A stretch of DNA of 64,000 nucleotides from Flexivirga caeni (GTDB lineage Bacteria > Actinomycetota > Actinomycetes > Actinomycetales > Dermatophilaceae), in contig NZ_RJJQ01000008.1 of assembly GCF_003724155.1 (NCBI RefSeq), forward strand, positions 62,001 through 126,000, read 5' to 3'. Made by a program: the position numbers and the translations under genes. The notes under the pieces are model-generated. The model did no database searches and had not been told where the DNA came from. It was given only the letters and a program-made list of their open reading frames with translations. Below, in pieces: positions 39,080 through 46,748 of the stretch (positions within the stretch are counted from its first letter, which is position 1; each line of letters begins with the position of its first letter).

Positions 39080-39130
39080 TTGTCCACATCCCCCTCCCTA
39101 CCCGCCGATTTCCGGCCAGGCTGTGGATAA
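39080..39130. other. Pair of inverted DnaA-box-like nonamers
   Basis: TTGTCCACA at 39080-39088 matches the form of DnaA box favoured in high-GC actinobacteria, and TGTGGATAA at 39122-39130 is the exact complement of TTATCCACA. They lie in opposite orientations, 33 bp apart, in the 203-bp gap between the divergent DUF222-HNH and GNAT genes. Also in that gap is an inverted pair GTGTTC (39025-39030) / GAACAC (39042-39047). Two boxes are too few for an origin of replication. Confidence 0.35.
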
Positions 39131-39171
39131 GTGTGGTGACAGCATCCAGGCTCGCCTGGGAGGATCTGCCG

Positions 39172-39744
39172 ATGGCGCCTGATACGTCTCCTGCCCGGAT
39201 CCGCCTGATTCAGCCCACGGCCGAACTCCACGCTGCTTTCCTGGACAGCGCCTTCGAGTTCGGGACCGGCCACCGCGACGGTTATGCGACCGACTCGATC
39301 ACCGACGACGAACTCAGGGACCCGGAGCGCTTCGCGGCCTGGGTCGCCCAGCGCGTCGCGTATGCCGACGAGACGACTGTGCTGCCGCCCGACCGCGTCC
39401 ACGACACGCTCTCCTGGATCGTCGACGACCGCGACCCCACGCGCATCCTCGGCTCGATCTCCCTGCGGCACCGCCTCAACGACTTCCTGCTCGCCGTCGG
39501 CGGCCACATCGGGTATGGCGTGCGCCCCTCCGCGAGGCGCCAGGGCGTCGCCACCGCCGCACTCGGCCTTGCTCTCGATCAGGCGAAAGGGCTTGGCTTG
39601 CAACGGGTTCTGATCACCTGCAACACAGAGAACGTCCCGTCATACCGCACGATCGAGCGGCACGGCGGCGTCCTGGAGGACGTCCGCGAGACCCCTGACC
39701 ACGGCGTCATCCGCCGCTACTGGATCGACCTCGCCGCGGACTGA
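39172..39744 (+). CDS. GNAT-family N-acetyltransferase
   Basis: A 190-residue acetyl-CoA-dependent acyltransferase. The acetyl-CoA pyrophosphate loop is VRPSARRQGVATAAL (about residues 118-132, the R/Q-x-x-G-x-A motif) and NVPSYRTIERHGG matches the family N-x-x-S motif. An N-terminal ELHAAFLDSAFEF and the C-terminal RRYWIDL suit the RimJ/RimL-like branch that acts on small molecules or protein N-termini. GGGAGG lies 9 bp before ATG 39172. It overlaps the convergent reductase by 28 bp. Substrate unknown. Confidence 0.87.
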   Translation: MAPDTSPARIRLIQPTAELHAAFLDSAFEFGTGHRDGYATDSITDDELRDPERFAAWVAQRVAYADETTVLPPDRVHDTLSWIVDDRDPTRILGSISLRHRLNDFLLAVGGHIGYGVRPSARRQGVATAALGLALDQAKGLGLQRVLITCNTENVPSYRTIERHGGVLEDVRETPDHGVIRRYWIDLAAD

Positions 39745-40310
39745 TCGACCTCTCGCCGGCGCACGGCGTAGCGCAGGTCCACGCGTTGCCCGACCTGGTG
39801 CGCCTGCACCAGCGACAGTCGCTCGGAGGTGATGCGGCGCGGCAGCACTGGGGCACCCGCGCCGAGCGTGACCGGCACCATCCCCAGCCGGAGTTCGTCC
39901 AGCGCACCGGCGTCGTCGAACGCGCCGACAAGCTCACCGCCGCCGACGAGCCACACCATGCGATCTCCCGCCGCTTGCCGCAGGACGCCCAACTGGTCGC
40001 GCACGTCGCCGGCGACGAACCTCACCTCCGCGCCCGGGATCGATGGCAGGTCGCGATGAGTAAAGACCCAGGTCGGGCGGTCGCCATACCACTCGCGCCA
40101 CTTCTCCGGTCGATCCAGCACGTCCTCGTGCCCAAGCATCCACGAGTAGGTCGTCGCACCCATCACGAGCACCCCGACCTCGTCGATGAAATCCCCGACA
40201 GCAGTGTCGTTTTCGCCGACCGGGACGTCGAACAACCACTGCAACGAATTGTCGGCGTCAGCGATGTAGCCATCGAGCGTGCACGCCGTGAAATAGGTGA
40301 ACTTGGTCAT
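39717..40310 (-). CDS. Dihydrofolate reductase/RibD C-terminal family protein
   Basis: A 197-residue NADPH-dependent reductase of the RibD_C fold. FTACTLDGYIADADNSLQWL at the N-terminus, VLVMGATTYSWML, VFTHRDLPSIPGAEV, and VWLVGGGELVGAFDDAGALDEL are the conserved strands and the cofactor-binding GGG. The family contains many stand-alone proteins beside riboflavin and folate enzymes; none of those pathways is adjacent, so the substrate is unknown. Convergent overlap of 28 bp with the acetyltransferase gene. Confidence 0.87.
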   Translation of the reverse strand: MTKFTYFTACTLDGYIADADNSLQWLFDVPVGENDTAVGDFIDEVGVLVMGATTYSWMLGHEDVLDRPEKWREWYGDRPTWVFTHRDLPSIPGAEVRFVAGDVRDQLGVLRQAAGDRMVWLVGGGELVGAFDDAGALDELRLGMVPVTLGAGAPVLPRRITSERLSLVQAHQVGQRVDLRYAVRRREVDQSAARSIQ

Positions 40311-40338
40311 CCAATGACAGTAGGCGCCGGCACTGACA

Positions 40339-41121
40339 TCAGCGGTGGTCCACGACGACGGCCGCGTGATCGCTCCACCGCTCGCTGTATGCCGCCGCCC
40401 GGCCGATCAGGTGCCGCTCGACCCGACCGGCCAGCGATGGCGAATCCAGGACGTAGTCGATCCGCCAGCCGGCGTCGTTGTCGAACGCCTTCCCCCGCCA
40501 CGACCACCACGTGTAGGGACCGTCGACGTCACCGGCCTGTTCCCGCACCACGTCGACCCAGCCCGACTCGAACCACTGCGAGAGGTGCTTCTGCTCCTCC
40601 GGGAGGAACCCGGCCTTGCCGCGATTTCCCTTCCAGTTCTTCAGGTCTCGCGCGGTGTGGCAGATGTTGAAGTCGCCGGTGACAACCGCGTCGCGGGCGA
40701 TCAGGCTCGCCATACGTTCGCCCATCGCCTCCAGGAAGGCGAACTTCTCGTCCTGCTTCGGCGTCCCCGCCTCGCCGGTGTGCACGTATGCCGACACCAC
40801 CGTCACCGGCGAGCCGGCGACCTGAACCGTCGCCTCGACCCACCGGCCTGTCTCCTCAAAGCCGGGCAACCCGACGAGGCTGTCCAGCACCGGATGCGGG
40901 CTCAGCACCGCGACACCAGCACGCCCCGCATCCCCGGACGGCGCATGGATGACGTGCCAGGACTCGAAATCCGTGCCCGTCAACGCGGCGCGCAGCTGTT
41001 CGCTGGACGCTCGGACCTCCTGCAACGCCAGCGCATCCGCATCCTGGCCCGCCAGCCAGGCAAGACCACCCCGGCGCACCGCGGCCCGGATCCCGTTGAC
41101 GTTCGCTGTGACAACTCGCAC
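40339..41121 (-). CDS. Exodeoxyribonuclease III (AP endonuclease, Xth/ExoA family)
   Basis: A 260-residue Mg-dependent base-excision-repair nuclease. It has VVTANVNGIRAA (metal-binding Asn), ALQEVRAS (catalytic Glu), YVHTGEAGTPKQDEKFAFL, VTGDFNICHTARDL (Asp-x-Asn), WWSWRGKAFDNDAGWRIDY and the terminal RWSDHAAVVVD (Asp-His pair). GTG 41121 gives the normal N-terminus VRVVTANVNG. Divergent from the beta-lactamase-like gene with only 38 bp between the start codons. Confidence 0.93.
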   Translation of the reverse strand: MRVVTANVNGIRAAVRRGGLAWLAGQDADALALQEVRASSEQLRAALTGTDFESWHVIHAPSGDAGRAGVAVLSPHPVLDSLVGLPGFEETGRWVEATVQVAGSPVTVVSAYVHTGEAGTPKQDEKFAFLEAMGERMASLIARDAVVTGDFNICHTARDLKNWKGNRGKAGFLPEEQKHLSQWFESGWVDVVREQAGDVDGPYTWWSWRGKAFDNDAGWRIDYVLDSPSLAGRVERHLIGRAAAYSERWSDHAAVVVDHR

Positions 41122-41159
41122 GGGCAGAACTCTCCCAGACCGTGGTTGGATCGGATGCC

Positions 41160-42509
41160 ATGACCCTCGACGATCACACCGCACAACTCCTCGACGCCCG
41201 CTTGGCAGCGGCCCAGCGCGCCAGTCGCGCACCGTCGGCGACGACTGCGGTGATTGCCGACGGCGAGGTCGTCTGGGCAGGCGCGGTGGGACATGTGACC
41301 GGCCGACCTGATGGCGGAAAGGCCACGCCCACAACGCAATACCGCATCGGTTCGATCACCAAGACCTTCACCTCCGTGCTCACCCTGCGCCTGGTCGACG
41401 ACGGTCGCGTCGCCCTGACCGACCCGGTCGCCGAGCACTTGCCCGAACTGGCCGACCGGCTCCCCGGCGTCCGCGTCAGCGAACTGCTGACCCACGGCGC
41501 CGGCCTGCCCTCGGAAACCGAGGGCGCCTGGTGGGAACGCAGCAGCGGTCGCAACTGGCCGGAGTTGCAGCCCAGCATCCGCGCGCTGCACCGGCCGGGA
41601 CGCCGATTCCATTACAGCAACGTAGGTTTCGCGGTCGCCGGCGAACTCGTCGCCCGCCTCCGCAACAGCACCTGGTGGGACGCCTTGCACGCCGAAGTGC
41701 TCACCCCGCTCGGCCTGCGCGACACCACCTACGCCCCGACTGCCTCCGCCGCGCCCGGCCTGGCCGTCCACCCGTATGCCGATCTGCTGCACGACGAGCC
41801 CGCGACCGACACCCTCGCGATGGCACCCGCCGGGCAACTCTGGTCAACCGTGCACGACCTCGCCGCCTTCGCCGCCTTCCTGGTCCGCGGCGACAGCCGA
41901 GTCCTGTCCGACGCGCTACGCACCGAGATGCAGGTGCCCGCGCTGGTCGACGACACGCCGGGCGCGCCATACACCCGCGCCTATGGCTTCGGGCTCGACA
42001 TCGTCAACCTGGGCGGCCGGCGGCTGATCGGGCACGGCGGGTCGATGCCCGGGCACCAGTCGGCGCTGCGCATCGACCCCGAGACCGGCGACGGGGTCGT
42101 TCAACTCGTCAACAGCACCGCCGGCCTCGACCTGTCCACCGCCGACCTGCTCGACATCCTGCGCGCGCAGCACCCGCGCGTCAGCCCTGCCTGGGTGGCC
42201 GACCCGCACGCCGCCGACGACGAACACCTCGTGGGCACCTGGTTCTGGGGACCCCGCCCGCACCTGCTCACCCGCGACGGCGACCACCTGGTGCTGACCC
42301 CGCAGGGCGGCGGGCGCGGCTCCCGCTTCGCACCCACCGGCGACGGCTGGATCGGGCTCGACGAATACTTCGCGAGCGAACGCCTCACCGCGCACGGCGG
42401 CACGCCGGGGCGACCGGCATACCTCGACCTGGGCACCTTCCGGTTCACCCGCGCGCCGTACGATCCTGCGGGGGACATCCCCGGAGGCGCCGGAACCGGC
42501 TGGCGCTGA
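41160..42509 (+). CDS. Serine hydrolase of the class C beta-lactamase / penicillin-binding family
   Basis: A 449-residue enzyme. The SxxK catalytic motif is GSITKTFTSVL (Ser near residue 67), the second motif YSN is in HYSNVGFAVAGEL, and the third is HGGSMPG. A separate C-terminal domain of about 100 residues follows (LVGTWFWGPRPHLL...), as in the EstB/D-aminopeptidase-like members. No signal peptide is seen, which argues for a cytoplasmic esterase or peptidase rather than a secreted beta-lactamase. Confidence 0.88.
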   Translation: MTLDDHTAQLLDARLAAAQRASRAPSATTAVIADGEVVWAGAVGHVTGRPDGGKATPTTQYRIGSITKTFTSVLTLRLVDDGRVALTDPVAEHLPELADRLPGVRVSELLTHGAGLPSETEGAWWERSSGRNWPELQPSIRALHRPGRRFHYSNVGFAVAGELVARLRNSTWWDALHAEVLTPLGLRDTTYAPTASAAPGLAVHPYADLLHDEPATDTLAMAPAGQLWSTVHDLAAFAAFLVRGDSRVLSDALRTEMQVPALVDDTPGAPYTRAYGFGLDIVNLGGRRLIGHGGSMPGHQSALRIDPETGDGVVQLVNSTAGLDLSTADLLDILRAQHPRVSPAWVADPHAADDEHLVGTWFWGPRPHLLTRDGDHLVLTPQGGGRGSRFAPTGDGWIGLDEYFASERLTAHGGTPGRPAYLDLGTFRFTRAPYDPAGDIPGGAGTGWR

Positions 42510-42528
42510 GCGTCGCCCAAGGACTGAC

Positions 42529-43185
42529 ATGGACCACTGGCTCACCACGATCCCGCCGATCGCGGTCTACCTGCTCGTCGGGCTGGCGGTCGGCATCGAA
42601 AGCCTCGGCGTCCCGATCCCCGGCGAAACCATCCTGGTCGCCGCCGCGATCCTCTCCTCCCGGCATGAGGCCGCGATCAGCCCGCACGGCATTGCGATCG
42701 CCGGAGTGGCGGGCGCGGTCATCGGCGACACGATCGGCTACACCATCGGCCGACGCTACGGGGAACGGCTCTTCGGCTACCTCGGGCGCCGCTTCCCGCG
42801 CCATTTCGGACCCGATCTGGTGGAGTATGCCGAGCACGTCTTCCGGCGGTGGGGCATGCTGGCGGTCTTCGTCGGACGGTTCATCGCGCTGCTGCGCATC
42901 TTCGCCGGCCCGCTGTCCGGCTCGCTGAAGATGCACTACCCGCGCTTCCTCACCGCCAACGCCGCCGGCGCCATCTGCTGGGCGGGCGGCACTACTTACC
43001 TCGTCTACTACGTCGGCACCGCCGCCGAGTCCTATCTGAAGAACTTCTCGTATGTCGCCCTCGGCATCGCGGTCGTCCTCGGCATCCTCGGCTCCACCAT
43101 CCTGCGCCGCAAGATGGAGCAGAACGTCGCGAAATTCGCCGCCGAACGCGACGCCCGCCTCGCCGCGCAGGAGCCGACGGACTAA
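42529..43185 (+). CDS. DedA-family membrane protein
   Basis: A 218-residue integral membrane protein. IESLGVPIPGETILVAAA and GAVIGDTIGYTIGRRYGE are the DedA/VTT signatures, and FVGRFIALLRIFAGPLSG carries the conserved Arg-rich re-entrant region. DedA proteins act in lipid-carrier recycling and membrane homeostasis. AAGGAC precedes ATG 42529 and the gene follows the serine hydrolase by 19 bp. It overlaps the convergent response regulator by 4 bp. Confidence 0.92.
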   Translation: MDHWLTTIPPIAVYLLVGLAVGIESLGVPIPGETILVAAAILSSRHEAAISPHGIAIAGVAGAVIGDTIGYTIGRRYGERLFGYLGRRFPRHFGPDLVEYAEHVFRRWGMLAVFVGRFIALLRIFAGPLSGSLKMHYPRFLTANAAGAICWAGGTTYLVYYVGTAAESYLKNFSYVALGIAVVLGILGSTILRRKMEQNVAKFAAERDARLAAQEPTD

Positions 43186-43844
43186 AGCAGCCGGCGCTGC
43201 ATCGCCCACGAGGTGAGCTCGTGCCGGGAGGACAGCTGCAGTTTGCGCAGCACCGACGACACGTGCGTCTCAACCGTTTTCACCGAGATGAAGAGCTCCT
43301 TGGCGACTTCCTTGTATTGGTAGCCGCGCGCGATCAGCCGCATCACCTCGCGCTCGCGCGCCGACAGCCGGTCGAGCTCCTCGTCGACTTCGGCGATCTC
43401 ACCGGCGGTCGCGCCGAACGCGTCGAGCACGAAGCCGGCCAGCCGCGGGCTGAACACCGCGTCCCCGTCGCGGACCCGGTCGATCGCGGAGATCAGGTCG
43501 GCCGGGCTGATCGTCTTGGTGACATACCCACGGGCGCCGGCCCGGATGACCGAGATGACGTCCTCGGCCGCATCGGAGACCGACAGCGCGAGGAACCGGA
43601 CCGGGTCGCCGGACTCGGTCTGCAGGCCGGCGCACCCGGTGACCACATCCGCGCCGCCGTTGCCGTTGCCGCCTGGCAGGTGCACGTCGAGCAGCACCAC
43701 ATCGGGCCGGGTCTCCCGGATGACCTTGACGGCCGCGTCGACGTCGGGCGCCTCCCCCACGACCGTCACCGAATCGTCCAGCTCGGCCTTGACGCCCGAC
43801 CGGAACATCCGGTGGTCGTCCACCAACACCACGCGCGCCGTCAT
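43182..43844 (-). CDS. NarL/FixJ-type response regulator
   Basis: A 220-residue transcription factor. The receiver domain has acidic pocket DD at 9-10, phospho-acceptor Asp53 in VVLLDVHLPG, the switch Ser in LALSVSD and Lys in YVTKTIS. An unusual Gly/Asn-rich insertion (GGNGNGGADVVTG) follows strand 3. The C-terminal LuxR helix-turn-helix is LSAREREVMRLIARGYQYKEVAKEL...KTVETHVSS. It overlaps the kinase gene by 4 bp (ATGA), making a standard operon pair. Confidence 0.94.
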   Translation of the reverse strand: MTARVVLVDDHRMFRSGVKAELDDSVTVVGEAPDVDAAVKVIRETRPDVVLLDVHLPGGNGNGGADVVTGCAGLQTESGDPVRFLALSVSDAAEDVISVIRAGARGYVTKTISPADLISAIDRVRDGDAVFSPRLAGFVLDAFGATAGEIAEVDEELDRLSAREREVMRLIARGYQYKEVAKELFISVKTVETHVSSVLRKLQLSSRHELTSWAMQRRLL

Positions 43845-45079
43845 ACCTTGTCTCCGCCTTCGTCAGCTTGCTCGTTCGGCCCGGCCGCCACCGGCATCCG
43901 CAGCCGCACCTCGGTGCCGTCGTCCAGCCGCCGCAACTGTGCCTCGCCACCATGCCGGCGCATCCGGCCGACGATCGACTCCCGCACCCCGAGCCGGTCG
44001 GCGGGAACGTCAGCAGGGTCGAAGCCGGGCCCGTGATCGCGCACGAACGCCTCCACCTCCGCCGGCCCCACCTCGAGATAGACCGACACCGGCGGGGCGC
44101 CGTGCCGCACCGCGTTGGCCAGTGCCTCGCGCAACGCCCTGACCAGCGCGACCCCGGCCTCGTCCAGCGGCCGGTCACCGGTCACCACCACGTCCACCGG
44201 TATGCCGTGGAGCGTCTCGATGTCACTGGCGGCCTCCGTGACAGCAGCCGCGAGCGTGGCGTCGGGAGGCACCTGCTCGGCATACAGCCAGCCGCGCAGT
44301 TCCCGCTCCTGTGCCCGCGCCAGCAGCAGCACCGCCTGTGGGTCGTCGGCCCGCCGCTGGATGAGCGCCAGCGTCTGTAGCACCGAATCGTGCAAATGCG
44401 CTGCAATGTCTGCCTTTTCGGTTGCCCGGATGCGTTCGGTCTGCGCGGTGCGCAGCGTGTCGAAGAACCGCGCGATGAACGGCGCCCCCAGGATGCCGGC
44501 ACCGAGCAGCACCACCAGCACGCCGACAGCCACATCCCGCAGCCGGCCGATCCCGCCGCCCTGGGAGAGCAGGAAGATCAGCCCGGCCAGCGCCAGGACG
44601 ATGCCGACGACGGTGCGGATGCGCGTCTCCCGCCGGTCGCTCGCGCTGATCCACTGCCGCCGCTCCGAGCTGTCCAGCCGGGACCAGACGAGCACCAGAC
44701 CGACGCCGATCACCAGCAGCGGCAGGGTCAGCGACAGCCGCGCCGCGGAGCGGATCGCGCCCGAGACCGCGAGCCCGCCGAGCACCAGCACCGGTATGCC
44801 GAACAGGTAGAGCGGGTGCCGCGGGATCCCGCGGCCCTTGCGCTCGAACGGCTGCACCAGCGCCGGCCCCTCGGACTGCGCCATCGTCAGCCACAGGAAG
44901 ACGTAGACCGGCACCCCGAAGAGCAGCGCGATCGATATCGCGGTGATCACCCGCAAGCCGGCCAACGGCACGCCGAGGTGCCGGCTGACCCCGGCGCACA
45001 CGCCGGCGACCACCCGCCCTTCGGTGGGCCGGGCCAGCGGCGGACGCTGCACGTCCTCGACCCGGGCTGTCTGGCTCAC
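43841..45079 (-). CDS. PspC-domain sensor histidine kinase
   Basis: A 412-residue membrane kinase that would phosphorylate the adjacent NarL-type regulator. An N-terminal PspC domain (about 20-68, GRVVAGVCAGVSRHLGV) is followed by membrane helices (about 92-110, 117-132, 155-171, 184-203), a HisKA_3-type dimerisation helix with His230 in AAHLHDSVLQTLALIQ, and an HATPase domain (ALREALANAVRHGAP, VRDHGPGFD, GVRESIVGRM). This layout is the actinobacterial envelope-stress kinase related to LiaS/VraS. GTG 45079; divergent from another PspC protein. Confidence 0.92.
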   Translation of the reverse strand: MSQTARVEDVQRPPLARPTEGRVVAGVCAGVSRHLGVPLAGLRVITAISIALLFGVPVYVFLWLTMAQSEGPALVQPFERKGRGIPRHPLYLFGIPVLVLGGLAVSGAIRSAARLSLTLPLLVIGVGLVLVWSRLDSSERRQWISASDRRETRIRTVVGIVLALAGLIFLLSQGGGIGRLRDVAVGVLVVLLGAGILGAPFIARFFDTLRTAQTERIRATEKADIAAHLHDSVLQTLALIQRRADDPQAVLLLARAQERELRGWLYAEQVPPDATLAAAVTEAASDIETLHGIPVDVVVTGDRPLDEAGVALVRALREALANAVRHGAPPVSVYLEVGPAEVEAFVRDHGPGFDPADVPADRLGVRESIVGRMRRHGGEAQLRRLDDGTEVRLRMPVAAGPNEQADEGGDKV

Positions 45080-45179
45080 AGTGCCAGTCTGGCGCACCCG
45101 GAGGCGATTACCGAGCGTCCGAAGCGGTTTTCGGGGGTGGCTCAGGGCATCGTCAGGGACGACCCGCATGGCACCGGGC

Positions 45180-45209
45180 GTCATACCCCGCCATCGTGGT
45201 GGGTATGAC
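45180..45209. promoter_or_regulatory. Inverted repeat overlapping the start of the PspC protein gene
   Basis: GTCATACCC at 45180-45188 and GGGTATGAC at 45201-45209 are perfect 9-bp arms separated by 12 bp. The right arm covers the ATG at 45205. Lying in the divergent promoter region of the kinase and the second PspC gene, it could be the operator of the NarL-type regulator; it also consists of two copies of the GTATGNC heptamer, so chance is possible. Confidence 0.4.
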
Positions 45210-46539
45210 GCAGCAGACCTATCCGGGACCACAGCCGCAGCCGGTCAAGGGGTATGACGCCCTCGACCGGTTTTTCGGCGCCGCCCGCCGGCTCGGCGTG
45301 CAGCGCGACGGGGAACGCAAGTGGATCGGCGGCGTCGCGGCCGGACTCGCCCGGCGGTGGGGCGTCGACCCGCTCATCGTCCGGGCCGGTTTCATCCTGG
45401 CCAGTTGCCTCTTCGGCTTCGGCGTGCCGCTGTACTTCCTCGGCTGGGCGCTGCTGCCGGACGACCGCAGCGAGATCGCGGCCGAGAAGGCGGTGCGGCA
45501 CGGTGACCTCGCGTCCATCGCGTTGTGCGTGCTCGCCGTGGTGCTGTCGTGCGGCGGTTTCGGCGCGTTCTGGTCGTTCGGACACGGCTGGGGCATGGGC
45601 GGGCAGGCCATCGTGCTGGCGGGGCTCGCCCTGGCGTTCGTCGCGTGGAACGGTCACGGACCGGGCGCCCGGCACCCGGAGGAGTCGACCAGAGAGTGGA
45701 TCTCCCGGATCACCGACACCGTTCGTGCCCAACCGTGGGACAACCCGCCGCAGGGGCCGAGCGCCGGCAACCGTGCCGCAGCCGCCGGAGCCGTGGCCCG
45801 GGAAGGCAGCGGCATCGACCTGAGCAAGCAGGACGCGCCGGCGCCGCCGTGGGAACCCACGGCGCCTGCCCCGCCATTCGTCCCGGTCCGCGTCAAACGC
45901 CCCCGCCTCGGCGCCGCGCTGACCTTCACCATCCTCGGAATCTCCGTGCTGGCAGGCGCATTCACTGCGCTGGTCCTTGTCGGCACCTCCCATGGCGGCA
46001 GTGCCCTGCAAGTGGGCCTGGCCGCTGGAGCCGCCGTCGCGGCGGTCGCGCTGGTCATCGGGGGACTGGCGGGACGCCGCGGCGGTGTGCTCGGCCCGCT
46101 GGCGATGCTCGCGGCGCTGCTGGCGCTGGCCACCTCCGTGGTCGCGCCGAAGGGTATGCCGTGGACCGGCTCGATCGGTGACGAGTCCTGGCGTCCGACC
46201 ACCGTCGCACAGCACAACTACGCGATGCGGATCGGCAACGGCGACCTGGACCTGCGCTCGCTCGACGTGAACTCCCTGCCCGAGCGCACCGACCTGCACG
46301 CCCGGGTGAACATCGGGCAGCTGACCATCTCGGTGCCCCGGGGCGTGACCGTCCGGGTTGCCGGCCACGCCCGCATCGGCGGCATCGAACTCGTCCGGCA
46401 GAACGCCGTCGACTCGCCGGTCAGCTCCTACGGCGGCATCGACACCCGACACACCATCACCGTCGGCGACGGCCCGAAGGTCATCGACCTGTCGGCCGAG
46501 GTCGGCACGGGCAACATCACCATCAAGGAGCCGGCATGA
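45205..46539 (+). CDS. PspC-domain membrane protein with LiaF-like C-terminus
   Basis: A 444-residue protein. The PspC domain spans about 38-92 (ERKWIGGVAAGLARRWGVDP, ending in WALLPDD). Further helix pairs at about 105-150 and five more before residue 320 are joined by a Pro/Ala-rich linker. The C-terminal 110 residues form a beta-rich extracytoplasmic domain like LiaF/DUF4097 (GNGDLDLRSLDV... GNITIKEP). It likely senses or restrains envelope stress signalling by the divergent kinase. ATG 45205 is chosen over GTG 45196. Overlaps the next small gene by 4 bp. Confidence 0.84.
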   Translation: MTQQTYPGPQPQPVKGYDALDRFFGAARRLGVQRDGERKWIGGVAAGLARRWGVDPLIVRAGFILASCLFGFGVPLYFLGWALLPDDRSEIAAEKAVRHGDLASIALCVLAVVLSCGGFGAFWSFGHGWGMGGQAIVLAGLALAFVAWNGHGPGARHPEESTREWISRITDTVRAQPWDNPPQGPSAGNRAAAAGAVAREGSGIDLSKQDAPAPPWEPTAPAPPFVPVRVKRPRLGAALTFTILGISVLAGAFTALVLVGTSHGGSALQVGLAAGAAVAAVALVIGGLAGRRGGVLGPLAMLAALLALATSVVAPKGMPWTGSIGDESWRPTTVAQHNYAMRIGNGDLDLRSLDVNSLPERTDLHARVNIGQLTISVPRGVTVRVAGHARIGGIELVRQNAVDSPVSSYGGIDTRHTITVGDGPKVIDLSAEVGTGNITIKEPA

Positions 46540-46748
46540 ACACCGAGACCGGACCCCACGTGCCGACCGTCGTCCGCGGCGTGATCGTGCTGGTGCTGGC
46601 CGCCGTCGCGGTCGTATGGCGCCTGGCCGACCGGCCGGACTGGACCGTCGTCGGCATCGCCCTGGCCCTCGCGGTCGGCGTGGTGTTCCTGGCGGCAGCC
46701 GGCGTCAGCTTCCTCATCCGCCGGACGCGGCGCGCCGATATTCACTGA
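46536..46748 (+). CDS. Small two-helix membrane protein
   Basis: A 70-residue protein with two membrane helices (about 12-30 and 37-61) and a basic C-terminus (RRTRRADIH). The ATGA overlap with the preceding PspC/LiaF-like gene indicates coupled translation, so it is probably a small partner in the same envelope-stress module, comparable in layout to LiaI. No homology claim beyond that. Its end overlaps the convergent glycosyltransferase gene by 35 bp. Confidence 0.65.
   Translation: MNTETGPHVPTVVRGVIVLVLAAVAVVWRLADRPDWTVVGIALALAVGVVFLAAAGVSFLIRRTRRADIH

Noticed and set aside
39080-39130. Replication origin at the DnaA-like boxes
   Set aside because: Only two boxes, no AT-rich unwinding region and no dnaA, dnaN or gyr genes nearby.
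41160-42509. Secreted beta-lactamase resistance gene
   Set aside because: No signal peptide and a fused C-terminal domain of esterase/aminopeptidase type; the motifs alone do not show beta-lactam hydrolysis.
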